Notes: generated by a model from the letters alone, not told the origin. Shown: positions 1 to 12,600, counted from the stretch's first letter. The stretch is 64,000 bases of DNA from Hymenoscyphus infarciens (GCA_001414345.1 LLCB01000194.1:49075-113074); one strand, 5' to 3'. Made by a program: numbers and translations.

Positions 1-2613
1 ACCACAGGTGCCATCAGAGGAGGTCTTGAGCGGCGGTGGGGGTGGAGGAGGTGGCGGAGGAGGCGGAAGGGCGCCAGCATTGTCTCCACATTGACCGAAG
101 TTTGTTTGGCAGCCCGCGTTGACAGAGCAGTAATCAGAGCCAGAACCACACCAACCATGCGAGCTACAGCAGTTCCCGTATGCGGATCCTAAACAGGTCT
201 TTGATGGTCGAGCACCACATGAGCCGTCCGCTGTAATTGCTAAAGCTGGGGGAGGCCCGCTATCGGTATTAGCTGGAGGCGGAGGCGAAGAAGGTGTTGT
301 TGGTGGAGGGCTATTCAAGTCAGTATGAGAGTCGATTCTTTGCATTAATCGGGCAACTCACTTCCCGTTCCCCGCAATAAAGTCAATACTCCATGCAACT
401 GTCCCTCCCAGACAATGTTCATCAGCCCACATGAGCTTCATCGCAATCGTTTCGGCGTCATCATATCCCATCCACTGGTCTCCATCATAAAAGATTTCTT
501 TCTGCATGGCATCGGGAATCAACTTTGGAGTAAGATTCTCTCGTTTAATCAGATCTCCGATTTCTTTCAATGTGAGTATACCGTCGCTATGAGAGCAAGG
601 TCCTCCTCTATTTGGGCCGGAATAAGGGCAATTGACGTCTGTACATGACGGATTCGAAAGGGTATATCCTCGACCGTAGTATGGAATCCCGAGATTTACT
701 TTTGCGGGTTCGACTCCATCAAACCACAAAGGAACGATGTTTGTATTGATATCGATTATCGAAGCCTGTGGACGAACCTGGGCTCCCAAGCGCTCTGCTT
801 CCCAGGAACCATGAATATCATATGCCATAAAATTGAAAAAATCAAGACTAGGCTGCATAGCGACTAAATCGAAGGTGGAAAGGCCAGGAAAATCGGTAGG
901 ACTAAAGAAGTTAGTATTGTTCGAGCAATTCAAAAATGATTCTTCCGGAGCTTTCAGGCAATTCAAAGTATTATTTGAGAAGGGTTAGAACAATAAAGAA
1001 CCGATCATCTTCATTGTTCCAACTCCTTTCGTAGTAATACTTTGGATTGTCCCAGCAATGAAGACTTACATTGCAATACTAATTCCGAACTTTTCCCCGA
1101 AAGCATGTCGCATCTCGTTCACAAGAGTGACAATGTTGGAGAAATCAGCTTGTTTTCCCCCTCGATATGAAAGTGTTGGCGTCTCCCAGTCCAAATCCAC
1201 GCCCTGGAATCCGTATTTATCCATAAAATCACATAGGGAAGCGATAAAAGTAGCTCTATTTTCCGGGGTAGATGCCATGTCTGAGAAAGTCGTAAATGTT
1301 GGGCCTGGATCGGTGAGACCTGAACCTCCCACAGCAATCCAGGTCTGCATTTGGTGACTTTTGAGTGATGTAAAATCTGTATATAATGGAATATCCGCAT
1401 TATCAGCAGGGGTGACTTTAAAAGTCTTTGGGTCGATGAACAGGAACGCGAAGACTAGATGGGTAAGTCCGGTAGTGTCGATTTGAGATGGGTAGACTAT
1501 ATCGCATCCGCGGTATCTGACGCTTCTGGAAAGTAGTTAGTAAGGTTCGAGTACTGCTTCTGGTTTGTCTGAACCAATAGCAGAAAATCAAGACACTTGT
1601 CTTCCCATTCTCCCAAGCTTCCTACAATCAATGATTGCCTCGAACTTGTTCGCAACAACTGGCAACAGTCCTGTCACACTGATCCATACAACTACGAACT
1701 AATGAATATTTGAAAACGTGCTGATGCATACCCTGATTGCCAGTAGGCGACCTTTCTGCCCTTCGAGGCTGAATGATCCCTAACATTGCATGACGGAGTT
1801 GGTACAGTTTGGCAGCTTCCAAATCCTTCCTGGCAAGGGAAGATGATTCCTGGATCGCCTGGGTTGTGTGTGGTAGGTATTGTTCCTTTGCAGAAAATAT
1901 CAGAAGTACCGCAATAGCCGAAATAGGAACAGCTAAAACCAGATTTTGGAGTCAGTCAACTTCTTTGAACAATATTTGGGAGTTTTCGAGCATGTCTCGG
2001 AGTAAAGGAGGCCTGGATAAGGAAATATTCCTCGAGAAACCTCACTTACCAGATGTTCAGCGGACACTTCTGTGACCCATTGAGCGAATCAACACCACAC
2101 ATCGCATGAGCGTCGCAATTCGAAAGACACCGAGTCGCAGCTGTGCTTTTGCAATTGTAGGGCGTGAACCCACACTTGCCTTCCTGTTGCGAACACGTTA
2201 ATAAATGGTTCCCCCAATGGAGTGGAGAAACCACTGACGGAATTACAACAACTGCTATCAACGCAAGATTTCGTAGGGCTACATTCGACGGGAGCCTCTC
2301 TCTGGCGTAAAGGTAGGGCAGACGAAAAGCCAACACCCGAATGGCGATGATCGTTCTTGAATGCCTCGGTTTCGGCCTGGGTCATGTTGTCTCCAATCTG
2401 GCTCAGGATGTGCTTGAGTCCAATCTCGAGAATGGGGAGGGGTGGTGAAAGAGCAACATTCTGCTGTACAATGCGATTTAAACTGGCTTCAAAGTGCTCT
2501 TGGGGCGTTGGCAAAGAAGAATTGCTGCGCGGGACAGGAACAACGAGGGAAGAGATGAGAGTGACAATCGATGTCAAAAGAATGGACGATGAGAAGTACA
2601 TCTGGTGCATCAT
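1..2613 (-). CDS. Secreted GH18 chitinase with CBM18 chitin-binding modules, 3' end outside window
   Basis: Hydrolyses chitin outside the cell. I read six exons on the minus strand: 2239-2613, 2050-2183, 1732-1932, 1070-1525, 362-901 and 310 to beyond base 1, giving 672 residues so far with all phases agreeing. The order is: signal peptide (residues 1 to about 27, hydrophobic SSSILLTSIVTLISSLVV); a variable segment; an N-terminal cysteine-rich CBM18-like region (SCCNSEGKCGFTPYNC, then CPLNICCSYFGYCG); and the GH18 barrel. The barrel has the catalytic motif FQGVDLDWE (the family glutamate is present; the usual first Asp is Gln), MAYDIHG, and a closing GGTVAWSIDF. After the barrel come a Pro-rich linker, a second CBM18 (GNCCSSHGWCGSGSDYC), a long polyproline run, and the start of a third module (SDGTCG). 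This fits the subgroup-C, killer-toxin-like chitinases of filamentous fungi. The C-terminal modules are unusual in number. The start is the first of two adjacent ATGs before the signal peptide. Confidence 0.9.
2184..2238 (-). other. Chitinase intron 1
   Basis: The donor is GTCAGT and the acceptor ACAG, 55 nt, phase 0. Removing it joins SCCNS to EGKCGFTPYNC and restores the CBM18 cysteine pattern that is otherwise split between frames. The other introns of this gene are 1933-2049, 1526-1731, 902-1069 and 311-361. The 206-nt third intron ends in a TTACTAAC branch site and CAG. Confidence 0.85.
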
Positions 2614-3774
2614 AGGAACTTTAGGAAGATAATAGGGAAAAGGGGCGAAAACGAAACGAGGGCGGGCGGAGTTGAAGGGGAAGAAAGGGAAGAAGAAGAG
2701 AACGTGTAGGTAGGTAGGTAGGTACCCGTACCCGTAAGCCTTACATGTCTTTGGGAAGGAGCGACCATGATGATTTCCCTCGAAAAATGGCGAAGCATTG
2801 TTCCCGGACTGCAGATGTCCACTGTTCAGGGAAATGGAGAGAGAGGAACGTCGGGTCATCGTCTAAACTCAATCGCACACATCTTGAATCTTGAATCTGG
2901 ACTCGGCCACACTCTTCTTGGGGAAGGCGCGTTCAACGACGTACATTCCCCGAAAAGATAATGATTTGGCAATGCGTTTCCGACGACGAAAAACCATACT
3001 CCCCCACGACGGAGTGCAAGAGAATATGAGAAGCAAGTCGAGGGTCAACCAGGGACCTCTTGAAGTGAGTTTGTGAACGAGGGAACGACGGAACGAAGGA
3101 AAGAGGCGAGGGGTCGGGCGGTGACAACCGGCAGAAACGCTTAATTGGTAAATCACAACACTTGATCCAAAACTGTTGCCACTTCTTTTCAAGAATTAAG
3201 GAATATCTACAAGTGTCTTCTTAAAATTGGGTAAATAAATACCTTTGGTCACTTTCACGATTTGGCTCCTCCATTCAACGCGGTTGAAACAAACACTGAG
3301 TTGGAAGTAAGCCACGTGTAAGCTGCGGCATACTTGGAAAGAGTCAGACAACAAGAGGGTTCGAATAGCAACCTCGTATTTCTGACCAATCATGACCAAC
3401 GAACTGAACTCACCCAAATCATACGAGTAGCGAAAGGGTTGATATTATTCTGTCGCCTTACTTGTCATCACACGATCTCGGACCTTCTCCCAATACAGCC
3501 AGACCATCATGAACCTAAATTTATTGCCATATTACGTTCTTACAGGCATACGAGAATAATTTCAATACCAGGGGCACCCAATTAGTTGTCGAAGAATATT
3601 TGGTAAAGTTCATGGCCTTTTGTGATCTAAACTCTATGAGAGACAGCTATCAAAAGCTCAGTCATCGCTCAAATATCGTATAGAAAATGCCCACGTCCGG
3701 ATATACCAGAACTAACTCTATCCTCCAACCCACGGCTAAATTTAGCGGAAACAGAGGACTCAATCTTCGAGATC
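2614..3774. other. Intergenic: chitinase upstream region and 3' side of the oxidoreductase
   Basis: I see no convincing gene here. The only open frames are short overlapping ones without domains or splice continuity. A (TAGG)n tetranucleotide run lies at about 2707-2723, followed by two ACCCGT copies. The chitinase promoter should lie here. Confidence 0.6.
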
Positions 3775-5473
3775 CTATGCTCGTGGAAGAGCATAATCAT
3801 CTCTCTCGCTCTCCAATCGCTCAGCAGTAGTCTGATAAATCCTCGGAATTCCTGAAGCCTCAAAGGGTGTTCCATCCATAACCATATCCACCAAACCCGC
3901 CATCGTCAACCAAATAACCGGCATTCCGTGGCCATCAAAGCCAGCCGAAATCCAAACTCCCTTCTTTCCCGGAACCTCACCAACGCTAGGAACACCATCA
4001 GAGTTATATCCCATGATACCGGTCCAAATACTCTCGACTTTTGCACCGCTATTCTCCCAACCGATGAAATGGTCTTGCATATAAGTGTCGAAGTACTTCT
4101 TTGCCGGTTCGATGAGGGTGGAGTCGTCGGTGTTGTTATACCATTCTTCTCGGAGAGAGAGGAAATCGGAACGTGCACCGCCTACGATGATTGAGCCATC
4201 TGGACGAGCGGTGAGGTAATCGTGAGATCCCTTGGGCAGACGAAGACAGTATGTGTCAGGCATTTCGGGCACTTTAGCTCCCTCTGGTGTGGTGATGTGG
4301 CAGCAAATTCCTCGGCAAGCAACTATTTTACCGCTGTATTCGGGAAGGAGAGCTGAAGTGTACCCATTCGTGGCCATGATGATGTTTTTGGCAGTGATTT
4401 GACCACGAGGGGTGGTTGCTGTCCATTCTCCGGGCTTGGACTGAGAGGGTTCGAGGGAGGTTACTGGAGTGTTGGTTTGAATGTTGAATTTTGGGTCGTT
4501 AGAAGTAATTCTGAGGAGCTCCATCATGAGCTTGTAAGGCCAGAGATGAGCGGCTGGGAATGAGAAACAACCGACGCAGCCCTTGACTTGAGAGACCTTG
4601 GTATCGTTAGCAAGTGTTGGAAAGTTTAGTCATTATTCCACGACATCCGTCACTGTTATTGTACGAGCTTTACGCCACTTATTAACCGAGTGGGTTCAAA
4701 AGAATTAAGAGCTTGAATCTCTAATCTTCCCAACGTCTCGGATAATATGTTCATTTGTTCGAATAGTGTCGCACAATGTGTAGTAAAGTAGGTGCCGGAA
4801 ACTAACGACGGATCGTCGTATAGCAGAACTCACCTTTTCAGCTTCTTCCTCATCAGTCCAAACCAATCCCTCCAAAGTACTCATAGCAACACCTCTCGTC
4901 TTCATCTCCTCAAAAGTCTTCTTAGCAGCTTTAGCATCATCGCGATTGGTGTGGATATCAAAAGATCGCGTAACAACGAAATCACACTCAATCCCCTCCT
5001 TCTTGACCAAATCAGCAATAGCTTGAACGTGAGCATCTTCAAAAGCACACAGCTCAGCTGCAGCTTGTTCTCCATACTCTCTGATCAAAGCTGGAAGACG
5101 AGTATGAACAGAAGGTCGAATATGTCCACCTATTTCAAGTAAGCGAGGATGAACGTCATGATTTTTGAAGTAGAAGTGAGCACGTACCATTTCTTCCGCT
5201 AGCACCAGAACATGCCTCTCTTGCCTCAACCAAGACGACCTTCAAGTTCTCTTGATCTTTACGTGACTTTGCTTTTTCGGAAGCCAAAAGGTGATATGCA
5301 GCTGAGATTCCTGCATAACCACCGCCAATGATGAGGATGTCACATTCGGTGGGAAGGTCATTGGTTGTACGGTGCGTGTCCAGCTTATCTGGTGTGATTC
5401 GCCAGAAGGGAGTTGTGGCATTTTCAACCGGCAAAGAGGGTGTTTGTAAAGTCGAAGGCTTGATATACCCCAT
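3775..5473 (-). CDS. FAD-dependent oxidoreductase, DAO/DadA-like
   Basis: Predicted flavoprotein of the D-amino-acid-oxidase fold (Pfam DAO), 467 residues in three exons: 5188-5473, 4834-5129 and 3775-4596. The introns are 5130-5187 (GTACGT...TAG) and 4597-4833 (GTGAGT...AAG, with TTGCTAAC just before the acceptor). The Rossmann motif IIGGGYAGISAAYHL lies near residues 47-61, followed by VVLVEAREACSGASGRNGGH, the usual second flavin-contact segment. The C-terminal half has the substrate-domain signatures FSFPAAHLWPYKL and GIMGYNSDGVPSVGEVPG, then a closing GFDGHGMP near the flavin. The family oxidises amines or amino acids, for example gamma-glutamylputrescine oxidase PuuB. No signal peptide is seen, so it is probably cytosolic or peroxisomal; the C-terminal PRA is not a clear peroxisomal signal. 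The substrate cannot be told from sequence. The start at 5473 leaves about 45 residues before the Rossmann strand, typical of the family. Confidence 0.88.

Positions 5474-5474
<1 letters not shown>

Positions 5475-5509
<35 letters not shown>
5475..5509. repeat. (TTG)n microsatellite in 5' leader
   Basis: About twelve TTG units lie directly upstream of the oxidoreductase start codon, reading CAA repeats in the mRNA leader. Such CAA-rich leaders are unstructured, and the tract is likely length-variable between strains. Confidence 0.9.
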
Positions 5510-5650
5510 CAGTTGAGGGGGAGTATTAGATCGAAGTTGAGAGTTGTGGAGTGGAGTGTGTGAAGTTGAGAAGATAAGAAGCCAAGTTGCGGGATTGAGG
5601 TGTTGAAGAGTTGAAAGGTTGGAAAGAAATTTGGGAAGCTATAAGCAGCT

Positions 5651-5656
5651 TTTATA
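5651..5656 (-). promoter_or_regulatory. Candidate TATA box of the oxidoreductase gene
   Basis: TATAAA on the minus strand about 180 nt upstream of the ATG at 5473, in a TATTTATAAAAGC context. Spacing is reasonable for a fungal promoter with a leader of about 150 nt. Only the motif supports it. Confidence 0.4.
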
Positions 5657-5659
5657 AAT

Positions 5660-7176
5660 AAGCGGTAGCCATCAAGGTTGTTTGGAAGCCTCAACAGTTT
5701 TATAAGTGAAGAGATGAGCGACCGTGCCAGCTACGTATTCACTATTGCCATGCGTTCTTACACAGCCAGCCAAACACCCTCTATGTGTACCACGGAAGGA
5801 CGCCGTAAGTGCCAATTGAGGTGGCTTCTCAATCATTCCAAGGGCTATATTCCAAGAGCTACAAATCTCACCTATCTGTTTCCCACAAAAGCACAGGCGA
5901 GAGATAACCATTTCGAAATTGTGCTTACCGAAGTCGCATACGTCACTTAGTACCTCAACTGGTTGAGTAATCCTCTCATCTACTCTTTCTTACAGCTGAC
6001 TCTTAGTAGTGAGATACCTTTACGTCGTAATCTCACCAAACCCTCCTTTACAAGCTCGTAACCACCCATTAACTCCTATCCTTCCCAAAGTCTAAGACAG
6101 TAAGCACCATTCATACATCTCAACTATATGCTCCTTCCCTCGAGCTTCACATTGCTTCATTTACCTCAATAGGTAAACCTAAAACCCACCTTTCAATTGA
6201 CACCACTTGAAAGCAACGTTAAAATTCCACGACTAGTAAATTTTGATACTGGTTCTTCTATCTTCTCATTGTTCCAGTAGAACTGGAATGATAATTTCTA
6301 TTGGACCAAATAGTTGAACCAATTAGTTCTATATCATTTCTTATTTTAGAATTCTTAGTACACTCCTAATAAGCTGGGTTGATTTTTGACTATTAACTCG
6401 AATCAACACTCAACCAACTCCAATTAGCTACTCGACTTGTGGGAGCTTTCGTGGTTGCGCCAGCTGCAAGTGACACAAGTCTAGCAGGCGATTTAAGAAC
6501 AAATACCACCTACCACGCAGAGTTGACGTGGACTCATGCCCAAACGAGGCCTTTTTAACCATATTTTGTTGAAGTTTTTAGTAGTTAAACGACTAAGACG
6601 ATGTGCAACATAACAAGCACATCAGTCCAAGATAGGCAAGTGTCTGCTGCTCAGTACAAATGTCACGTGAACTCAAAGCGAATTGAGGGAGGGTATGAGA
6701 GTTAAGTATTAGTCTGTGGTTTTTGGCATCTACATTCATTCGGATGATATTTAATTGGAAGAAGTAAGAACTCAAACTCTTGACTCTCCTAGACCCTTTA
6801 CGATTACCGGCTATTATTATTCGAGGGTATCTCGTATGATAAGAGAGGATAGTGTCACAGATGCTCTTGACCTGGAAATATCAGAAAACACAAGCCAGTA
6901 ATCATGAAAAGGTGACTTGGAAGTTGCCCATAACTAATACCCAAAGGAAATATAAAACCCAAACCTACGTTGATCTTCCCATTTACCCCCTCAATAACGA
7001 AATTCTCCTTCTCACCCCTGGATCCCTAACCCCATCAACTCAATCAATACTCATGAAAAGCATAACTCATACTCTCTTCCCACCTCCCACCGAGCCTCCC
7101 AAGTCAAAACCATCCAAGTCCCGTGTCCCCTATGCCTAAGCCCTCCCACTGTTCACCGTTCTCTTCACAAGGATCC
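5660..7176. other. Intergenic, no gene recognised
   Basis: The open frames at 5678-5950 and 6852-7139 on the plus strand have no start context, domain or biased composition that would support them. The stretch 6230-6420 is AT-richer than its surroundings but is not RIP-like (CA and TG are retained). Confidence 0.55.
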
Positions 7177-7705
7177 TCACTTCGAAACAGGTTGAACTTT
7201 GTTCGTCTCGTCGGCGTATTTGAAAATCGGTCCACCAGCATTAGGATGCGAATACCCAAAGAAAGCCTCATACTGATTCGGAGCATTCTTGACCGTGACA
7301 ACCGCGAAATCACCCTTGTAATCCCATCCCCAGGAGATTTGCCAGGTGCTTGGATTCTGCCATGCGAAATTAGCATGTTGCATCGAGCCCCCTTCTACAA
7401 AGAATACCAATTGAAGTACAACGAGGAAAGGGAAAAGAGAAGAAGAAACCACATACCTCAGCACAACCAACGTTATACCAAGGATGAACATCAGCCCCCA
7501 CATCAGTAGGCTTCACCGTATCAACAGTAGAACAATTTTGAGTCCCAAGTTTGTAGTCGATGATGAAGTTGTAGGAGCATGAATCGGGCTTGCTGCAATC
7601 GCGCGTGAAGTTCGAAAGGGTTATCTCGGTGGGAACAGTGTAGGGGGCCGCACTGACGAGGGCAACAGGCAAGGCGAGCCAGCTGAGTAGGGCGGTAGTC
7701 AACAT
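7177..7705 (-). CDS. Small secreted protein of unknown function
   Basis: 142 residues in two exons (7457-7705 and 7177-7356). A clear signal peptide spans residues 1 to about 20 (LLSWLALPVALVSAAP), and four cysteines follow in the mature part (CSKPDSC, NC, GC), as in many fungal small secreted proteins. The ending ...GDFAVVTV...EAFFGYSHPN resembles a family of small ascomycete secreted proteins of unknown role. Intron choice: donor GTATGT at 7456. The only acceptor keeping frame is CAG at 7357, preceded by a TGCTAAT branch-like site, giving CAENPSTWQISWGW. The earlier TTTGTAG acceptor shifts the frame. Stop TGA at 7177. No function can be assigned; a role at the host or substrate surface is only a guess. 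Confidence 0.75.
7357..7456 (-). other. Intron of the small secreted protein gene
   Basis: GTATGT...GCTAAT...CAG, 100 nt, phase 0. An alternative acceptor 25 nt upstream (TTTGTAG) would break the reading frame, so alternative splicing there would give a different C-terminus. Confidence 0.65.
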
Positions 7706-7863
7706 GGTACTTTTCGGTCTTGATGTTTGGATTGAGTTTGTGATAGTGATTTGATGATATTGAGTAAGTGTTGACACAGGTGTTTGTTTGTGTTGAGTCC
7801 AAGAATAAACCAAAAGTGATTGTTGATTTGATGAAGAAAGGAGAGCGGGTGGGTGTCAAAAGG

Positions 7864-7870
7864 TTATATA
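7864..7870 (-). promoter_or_regulatory. Candidate TATA box of the small secreted protein gene
   Basis: The minus-strand motif GGGCTATATAACC lies about 160 nt upstream of the start codon at 7705. A CT-rich and A-rich leader lies between, as in many strongly expressed fungal genes. Confidence 0.5.
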
Positions 7871-7879
7871 GCCCGGCCA

Positions 7880-9660
7880 TCCAGAGTTTCAATCGTGCCT
7901 TCCGTGTTTTCTGTTCCCCCTCACATCTCAACTCTTAACTCCATCATACCTTCCCCGCCTCGTATCCAACTCACGTCTCATGACGTCTATCCCGAGCCTT
8001 ACAAAGTAGGGACCCCTTTCACGAACGGCTTGAAATCTGGAGAATTTATCCGGCATGTCGCACTCCCAACCCGTAAGTGTATCGGTCATCGTTCTGTGTG
8101 CACCGGCGAATTGTCTTGTGCTAGATGCCCCTCAACAACTGAATGAATTGTGCTAAAAGACTTGGAACAGTTACGAGTGACAAGGCTCGATTATTCTATA
8201 AATCGTCCGTAAACTAAATTCAAATTGCCTGAGACCTTTTAAAAGAATAGAGTGTTACTTAGCTTGTACGCAGAACGGGACTCGCTGGCAAGTCTCTGAA
8301 ATGCCGAGAAAATAATACAACGCTTCAATGGGTCTCCTCATCGCTCCTCTCTTATCCCCATAGCCAAAACGCAAACAAAAATGAGAGAATATATGAAACA
8401 CCATAAGTGGTCAAGTCTGCCCAAGCATCTTCTCAGCCCTCAAAACACAGAACCCCATTCCCCAGATAACACAAGCTTGTCCTCATACACATGCCCTCTA
8501 CCGCCTTCACCGCCGAACGCCAATACTCAAATGACCCAAAATCAAAATACCCACCCAGCATCAAAGCAACGTTCCGCCTCCTCAACCCCAAAGCCCCCCT
8601 CCCTCCCGTATCGCAGTCCCTCACTCCCAAAGTAATGCAAATTACCTCACAGATCACACCTCAACCGCGTGGTATGAGAGTACCAAAAGTGACCTGTGCC
8701 ATTGAATGCTGCCCTTGCCTGTATTTCTCTCATCACGATTGAAGTAAGAAAGCTACAAGTGAGGAACGAAAAATAGAGGAAGAAAGGGGAAGAGCAACGC
8801 AGAATGAAAACTATGATCCAAGGAGACAAAAAATAATCAGTACCTAGCAACAAGTCTCAATCGAAAACACTGCTCTCACTCGTAGCTCCTGCCCTGCGTA
8901 TCACCCTAAATAATGCGGGGTAATACAATAGGAAGGAAGGGAGTACCGGAAATGTTCATGACAGACACGACGCTGTCAGCAAGTAAGGTACCCAAGTCAT
9001 CCGCCCGCGCAGACCTATCGGTCACTCAGGGCAAGAGCGCAAGGAGGGAGCTCCGAACATTCGTACCTGCCCAGTTCGGTAAATCAGTATAGCAAGCCAA
9101 TCGTTCCAAGAAAGAAATACAAAGAGCTTACCTACCTTGAGCACCCATTTCAAGTTGTTTTCGTGTACCGTCGTCTCTCGGTCTCAATTCCCCCGAGATT
9201 AATGACACAAAAACCAGCAGTACTGGTACACCAAACCATGAAGGAATGTGAAAAGTAAAAACGAACGTATCAAAAGCCCATTAATTAAAAACCTGACTAG
9301 AAACCGTGCGTCCCGCCCACCACGCATTCATAAATTCTAGCCAAAAAAGCACTTTCCCATCTGCCCCAACACCCCCAAGAATTCTAATCACCCATATCCA
9401 CGTAATTTAGTTGAGCCCATGAGTTAGCCATCCCATCTCACAGCTTTTCTCTATGCAATACCCCCAACGCCCATTCTTGATACCCCAATTCCTTATCGAC
9501 CTGTAACAAGATCGTATCAAAAAATTCTCCAAAAACGCCGGCCCTGTACGCAGAGGGCTCATGGGTATCATATTTTCTCCAATTCTAAAAAAATCATGCC
9601 AACAAGGTTCGACCGATTCGTGTACCTCTTGGTCGCCTTGTATACCAAAAAGGCTGCTGC
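7880..9660. other. Intergenic: promoter side of the secreted protein, 3' side of SCAP
   Basis: No gene is recognised. The open frames around 8381-8853 are proline/serine-rich artefacts of C-rich sequence with no domain. Base composition is normal and no transposon signature is seen. Confidence 0.55.
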
Positions 9661-12600
9661 TTAATATGTTCGTTTCCTCTGCGGAGTAGTATTTTTCTTT
9701 TTCCTGGTCGTAGCTGCCATCCCCACAAAGGCAGCATCGTTGTCATCTTGAAAATCATCAAATCTGTCATGACCAACCGTAACAACTTTCACGACGTTTC
9801 CAAGGGCGACGGCAATTGTTCTCTTACCAATCCTCTCCATGGGGCCAAGTTCACTCACAAGGAGATGTTCAGACCCATGTTGTCCACTGGAAAGTGGCGC
9901 AGTTGTTCGATCGCCTCTGGCACTGATACTCCAGGCTTCCCAAACATCTTCGTCCACTGCTTGTGGTTTGTTGGCGCTTCGATAATATCCACCGCGACGA
10001 CGAAGCCCTGAGCCTGAAGATGATGTTACATTGATGGTGCTTGTTTCCTGGTTTTCAGTTGGGAACTCGCGCTTCCGAACGCCAATGATGTACCCAATTT
10101 GTAGGGTACGCCACTCGCCTGGATTTTCAATCACAAAATTATGTTCAACTGTTTCTCGCCAAAGACAACAAGTCTTGCTGCCAGGTGTCCATGGATCACG
10201 AAAGCAAATGGTATCACCATCCCGCTGTGGAAGGTAGGAATGCAATATACATGCTCCAGTCTCGGCACAGGTATAAGCAAGAGCCAAGGATGCCAGGCCG
10301 ACAGATCCGCATTGTGGTCTTCGTCGAGTGGAGTGGAAACAACGGAGGGTGTCGGGTTTCATCGGCTTCGTTGAGAAAGTATGTGTGATATTATGAGTGA
10401 AAATATCGATGAGATCGATCGTATGGTCTCTTATAGCGAGAAACGAACTCAAAGCTGGAAGCGGGAGAATAGAGCGGATTTCCTTATCACCTTCCATCTC
10501 CCGAAGCTCCAGACCTTCCGATACCCAGCCACTATCGTGTTGTGATGCTACATGTACACAGCCTTTCTTCGATGAAGTCAGGATACGAAGTGGGGGATTT
10601 GGATACTGAGCGGTGGGTTTCTCAAAGTGTGGTCGCACGCACACAAGCGGGCTGTGGCAGACTCGAAGATCTTTACTCTCGTTGGCCTCCATGTGTAGCT
10701 CAGTCATCATGCCGTTGTGTCGAGTAACAAGCACGGGGTCGATTAGCTCTGTTTTATCATATCCAAAGCAAAATGATGCTGGAGTTCGCCCTTTGATTTC
10801 CACTGGCATAACTGGACCCCATCTCCTCTCGGGTATGTTCCACAGAATTACCTGGTTTTTAGCAGACAATATTGCCAGCCAATTGGAGTCTCTATCGATC
10901 GCCAGGGCCAAGACCGGGAAGGGGTCGTTGTTGGACTCAGGGTCGTGAACAACATAACTGAAAACGCCCTTTCGAATGTCCCAAACCCGAATGCATCGAT
11001 CCAACCCAACAGTAACAACAACGCCTTCATTAGATGCTTTGACGAGTGCAATGTCAAGGAAATGCCCATGGCTCAGGGTTTTGACTGAAAGAAGGGGGTC
11101 GTCATCTGGCCTCTCCTCATACTCGGCCTCAGGTGACTCGTCCCAGAGAAGATAATTCATCAGTAGCGAAACTGCAGCAGAAATAACGAGGACAAAGGTG
11201 AGCAAGGTTCCAAACTGATTTCTTGCAAAGTCGTAAGCAGCAGGTAGAAAAGGACGAACGCCTGAGCCATTTGGCGTTCTATCAGACCCATTAAGAACGA
11301 ATATGATTGGGTCGTATACTCGGGCTATGTAGCGATTCGCATGAGGTTTGATTACTCGGATGACTTCGTGGGCTGCTTCGTGGTCTTGCATACGTAGCCA
11401 TGCTGTGGGTGTTCTTGCTTGGTGTATGTCATCAAACGATGGCAAATACGTAGTGCTAAGTGGAGGACTAAAGACAGTTATAGTTAGTATTCAGTTTGGC
11501 ACCCGATTGACTTTCAAGGCAAGGCAAAAAGCCTGAAATCATGTAGGATAAAGAATAGTGAGTTCAGCCGACATACCTTTGCTTTTGTGCAATTAACGAC
11601 CAAAATGACCGAAAAACCCGGGAGCTTGTCCCCCATAAAGTTTCGTTGTCGTAGAAATGCCATTGAGCAGTGAGCACAATCCCTATCATAACAATGGTTC
11701 CTGCTACTCTTGCTGATATTGGTCCTTTTCCGGCCAAAAGAGAATCTATCCATGTCTTGCTGGGTTGTGTGTCTTGGGAAAATCGATCCTTTTGGGTTGA
11801 AATTCTGTTTAAAGAATCACTGAGTTCAGTTCGCCGGACATCGATGCTTAGCACCGCTGTGAAGAAAGTAAAAAGGTAGATGAAATCCAGCATCAAAGCC
11901 AGAGCTGTAAAGATAGCAAAGGCTTTTATTGGTGGAAACACCACGGTAGATAACATCCATAGGATAGCTGTATTCTGGGCAAGACTGGTAAGAGCAACGT
12001 GCCCCTTTTCGCCCAAGGCCTCACCCATCCTGAATGAGGTAGAACGGTCCGAAGGGGTGTGAATGACAGCATCGATCAATGTACAGATACTGTGAGAACT
12101 GAAGAACAAGGTGGCAAGAGGGTAATATTCCCTGGGTATCTTGGAGAGATCAATTTTCAAAATAGCACATATGGTAAAAGACGACATGATCGATACCGCT
12201 ACTTGTGCCAGGGTTGCAAAAATAAGACCCACTCCAGACTTCAGCGCTTGCATCTTAACCAGATTCCAGTAAAAATAAGCCACAAGACCGCTATAGCCTA
12301 CCAAGAGGAAGAGGTTGTCTTTGATGGAGAGAGGCTGGAATCGGAATTCGTACAGGCGGGTGGCGTAAGATTTGTGGTCAGGTGGAATTATTTCCCAACT
12401 AGCGGAACCTCTTCGAGCAAGGTCCTGAGCTCTTCTTTCCCAATGTCTGCCGACGGGCGAGTTGAGCATATGGACGAGGGTGATAACCAAAGCATCTGCA
12501 GCTACCAGTTGGCGGTCTTCGAACCGCTTGCCGCTGAAAACAATTGAATGGCGTAGGGTAACGTTGACAGATGTCGATAAGCTGGAGCCATCATTCACAG

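Noticed and set aside
1119..1400. Alternate minus-strand frame of 93 codons in the chitinase
   Set aside because: It is a shadow of the exon carrying the FQGVDLDWE motif.
4792..5142. 116-codon plus-strand frame
   Set aside because: Antisense shadow of exon 2 of the FAD oxidoreductase.
5678..5950. 90-codon plus-strand open frame
   Set aside because: No domain, no start context, and it overlaps the promoter region of the oxidoreductase; such frames are expected by chance in GC-normal DNA.
6852..7139. 95-codon plus-strand frame rich in Pro/Ser/Lys
   Set aside because: Low-complexity translation of C-rich DNA. It lies just past the 3' end of the small secreted protein gene and overlaps nothing conserved.
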